Of a DNA stretch of 64,000 nt, positions 62,395-64,000 are shown one piece after another. The position numbers were made by a program, and so were the translations under genes. The stretch comes from JBGASG01 sp046328035 (lineage in GTDB: Bacteria > Cyanobacteriota > Vampirovibrionia > Obscuribacterales > Obscuribacteraceae): assembly GCA_046328035.1 (NCBI GenBank), contig JAXLXI010000004.1, forward strand, positions 310,001 to 374,000. The letters are read 5' to 3'. The notes beneath the pieces were generated by a model. It searched no databases, was not told the origin of the DNA, and saw only the letters and a program-made list of their open reading frames with translations. Position 1 is the stretch's first letter; the number at the start of each line of letters is the position of its first letter.

Positions 62395-63324
62395 TCACCG
62401 GCGCTTGCTTGGCACCAAAAGCAAAGCGGACTTGACGAGTGTTTCGGGCGTTTTGCCGCATAGGACCCGTCCAGTGGGTGGCGGCTGACCGGCGTCGCAG
62501 TGTCCCGGCTCGCAGAGCTTTGCGTAAAGAGTGGACGAGGCGCCGCCGTCGAAGTTGATTGCGGCAGTGCAGCCCAGTTCTTTCATGAAGACTGCCAGTT
62601 GGTCTAATGTCACACCACTAGACTCAGGGTCTTGCCCCTTGCCCGCCACCGTCACCATAAACGCTCGTCCATCGGAGGTGGTACCAAATGCGGTGCGGGC
62701 TGCCGGACGCAGCACGCCAATCGAATCGGCTTCTTTGCCGTCGGGCTCGGTGCGCAGAAACGCTTCCTGCCTCGCCGTCACCTCCGGCACCAATCGCGGA
62801 CCGGCCTGGATAGACTGCATAAGGGTTAGTGCTTCCGGCACCGGCGCATTATGCGCAGCGATAGCAATCGTTTTGTTGCCCTTCTTGTCCTGATAAAATC
62901 GCACCTCTGTGCGGTCAAAAATCTTCTCCAGGTGCGGCTTCAATCTGGGGTTTTCGACCAGCGCTCGATTAAGGTGCGGATCTGCAACTTGCTTGCCGTC
63001 CACAGTAATGTAGCTGGCGCTGACGCCGTCGGTCATATTGAAATAACCGGCATTGATACCGGCGCTGGCACCATTTTTCTCGGACAGCCGCGACGTGGGT
63101 TCAGTCTTCTCGCCGACTGCCACTCTGAATTGCCACTGGCTGTTTTTGTCTATTTCGATGACGTAGGCTTTGCTGCCGTTGGTCATTTCGCGAGTATAAA
63201 ACTTGGCGCCGTCGCGCGGATAAAGCGAAATGCTGCCGGAAGACGTAGCAGACCCCAGTTGCGCGGAGAGCAGCGCAACCGCTGCAGCCACGACAGATAA
63301 ACCGACGATGTGAAACTTTTGCAT
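62395..63324 (-). CDS. Secreted phosphodiester glycosidase (NAGPA-like)
   Basis: 309 residues. The start used is the ATG at 63324, with GAGG four bases upstream. A longer frame to 63552 has no signal and overlaps the divergent CpaF-like gene. Signal peptide 'FHIVGLSVVAAAVALLSAQLG'. The body is the phosphodiester glycosidase family fold: 'NAGYFNMTDGVSASYITVDGK' in part, 'ARTAFGTTSDGRAFMVTVAG', and 'LDQLAVFMKELGCTAAINFDGGASSTLY' in part. Relatives cleave GlcNAc-1-phosphodiester bonds, and bacterial ones often act on exopolysaccharide or wall sugars. It probably precedes the kinase and SDR in one unit. Confidence 0.87.
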   Translation of the reverse strand: MQKFHIVGLSVVAAAVALLSAQLGSATSSGSISLYPRDGAKFYTREMTNGSKAYVIEIDKNSQWQFRVAVGEKTEPTSRLSEKNGASAGINAGYFNMTDGVSASYITVDGKQVADPHLNRALVENPRLKPHLEKIFDRTEVRFYQDKKGNKTIAIAAHNAPVPEALTLMQSIQAGPRLVPEVTARQEAFLRTEPDGKEADSIGVLRPAARTAFGTTSDGRAFMVTVAGKGQDPESSGVTLDQLAVFMKELGCTAAINFDGGASSTLYAKLCEPGHCDAGQPPPTGRVLCGKTPETLVKSALLLVPSKRR

Positions 63325-63475
63325 AAAGCCTCGCAATACCGGCACTATAGCAGATCGCTCACCACCACCGCCGGTATCATCGCGATGTTTACAACTATAG
63401 ATTAAACCGACTGCGCTCAGTGATTGCGTGGTAGAACGGATCAGCGGGGTTCTCTCAAACCGAGAGGTTATGTTC

Positions 63476-64000
63476 ATGACACAACAAGTTGCCTGGCCAG
63501 TCACAGTAGATATGGGACTGATCCGCAAACGTGTACACGACATCATGTCCAAGCTGAGCGCGGAGTTTCCAGAGACAGAGAGATATCTAAATAGCGATTG
63601 CTACTTGCATGAAGTCCCATCCGAAGAAATGCAAGATCGCATTCGCGCACGCGTATTCGAACTAGTGGAATCGGACGGGCATCTCGAAGAATTTCCCGAT
63701 TTCCAAAATCGAACCAGCGCCGGCATTCTCACGCAGTATCTGCTCGATGAGATATTCGGCTTTGGCCCGCTGGGACCGGTTCTGCGTGACCCGACCGTAT
63801 GCGACATTCTGGTTGATGGACCCGACTCGGTTTATGTTTTGCGCGATGGCGGCTATGAGAAGGCAGCGGTATTCTTTGAAAACACCGAGCACCTGCTTTT
63901 GACGATGTCGAAAATACTCAGGCCGCTGGGCTTTGAGCTGACGGAAGAAACACCGACCGTGCAGACGCTGTTGCCGAATGGCTCCTGGGTAGTATCGGCA
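63476..64000 (+). CDS. CpaF/TadA-type secretion ATPase, N-terminal part
   Basis: The frame starts at ATG 63476, eight bases after GAGAGG, and is open to the right edge, so 175 residues are seen. The visible part is the N-terminal domain of CpaF-like ATPases: 'LLDEIFGFGPLGPVLRDPTVCDILVDGPDSVYV' in part, 'HLLLTMSKILRPLGFELTEETPTV' in part, and the 'LLPNGSWVVSA' strand. The Walker motifs lie beyond the window. These enzymes drive Tad pili or related secretion. It is divergent from the glycosidase gene. Confidence 0.85.
   Translation, partial: MTQQVAWPVTVDMGLIRKRVHDIMSKLSAEFPETERYLNSDCYLHEVPSEEMQDRIRARVFELVESDGHLEEFPDFQNRTSAGILTQYLLDEIFGFGPLGPVLRDPTVCDILVDGPDSVYVLRDGGYEKAAVFFENTEHLLLTMSKILRPLGFELTEETPTVQTLLPNGSWVVSA

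Noticed and set aside
63325..63552. N-terminal extension of the phosphodiester glycosidase
   Set aside because: It lies before the signal peptide, has no family match and overlaps the start of the divergent CpaF-like gene.

Overview
The window looks like chromosomal DNA of a Gram-negative-type, non-photosynthetic relative of the cyanobacteria, most likely a Vampirovibrionia/Melainabacteria member of the Obscuribacter type. This is inference. It rests on: genes for F1 beta and epsilon standing apart from the rest of the ATP synthase genes, as in cyanobacteria; a GuaB3-type IMP dehydrogenase; an Rcp1-like receiver domain; several very large TPR proteins, one with a DUF4388-like head; frequent TTG/GTG starts; and fairly GC-rich coding sequence. 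No photosynthesis gene, 16S rRNA or other decisive marker is present.

Layout. 1-12.8 kb: the end of a TPR protein, a 1558-residue DUF4388/TPR membrane protein, tRNA-Ala, an MFS-spermidine-synthase-TPR fusion, a redoxin and YceI pair, and a solitary DNA methyltransferase. 12.9-16.1 kb: a protein built of MshEN-like repeats, followed directly by a decayed group II intron on the opposite strand. 16.1-26.7 kb: an SDR-type epimerase, tyrS, leuS, a polytopic membrane protein, a CapD/PglF-type sugar dehydratase and a larE-larB pair. 26.8-37.6 kb: a 1718-residue protein with an HExxH motif, a guaB3-htrA-arsC-like operon, anmK and a YkgJ-type Cys-cluster protein. 37.6-42.3 kb: an array of small secreted VirB2/TrbC-like, pilin-like proteins. 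Each intact gene with a readable upstream region has its own promoter, and the array was partly duplicated by an unequal crossover. 42.5-55.6 kb: a degenerate ThiF-like protein, a Het-C-like secreted protein, a DnaQ-WYL fusion, two more TPR proteins, pyrE, a class I glutamine amidotransferase-like hydrolase, a sugar epimerase, a prohibitin pair, a CAU tRNA, a DUF1292 protein and a K+ channel. 55.8-58.5 kb: atpD, a ClpP-like protease gene and atpC in one operon. 58.5-64 kb: a small membrane protein, an SDR, a hybrid histidine kinase with LRV-like repeats, a phosphodiester glycosidase and the start of a CpaF-like secretion ATPase.

How the parts relate. Most genes are housekeeping (translation, purine/pyrimidine synthesis, ATP synthase, muropeptide recycling, envelope sugars). 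The less ordinary content is the pilin-like array, the ClpP-like protein inside the beta-epsilon ATP synthase operon, the giant HExxH protein and several unusual domain fusions. The pilin-like proteins and the CpaF-like ATPase could serve a surface or secretion apparatus, but they lie 21 kb apart and no other secretion gene is in the window. Frameshifts occur almost only in the two repetitive regions (group II intron and second pilin-like repeat unit), so part of that decay may be an assembly artefact.
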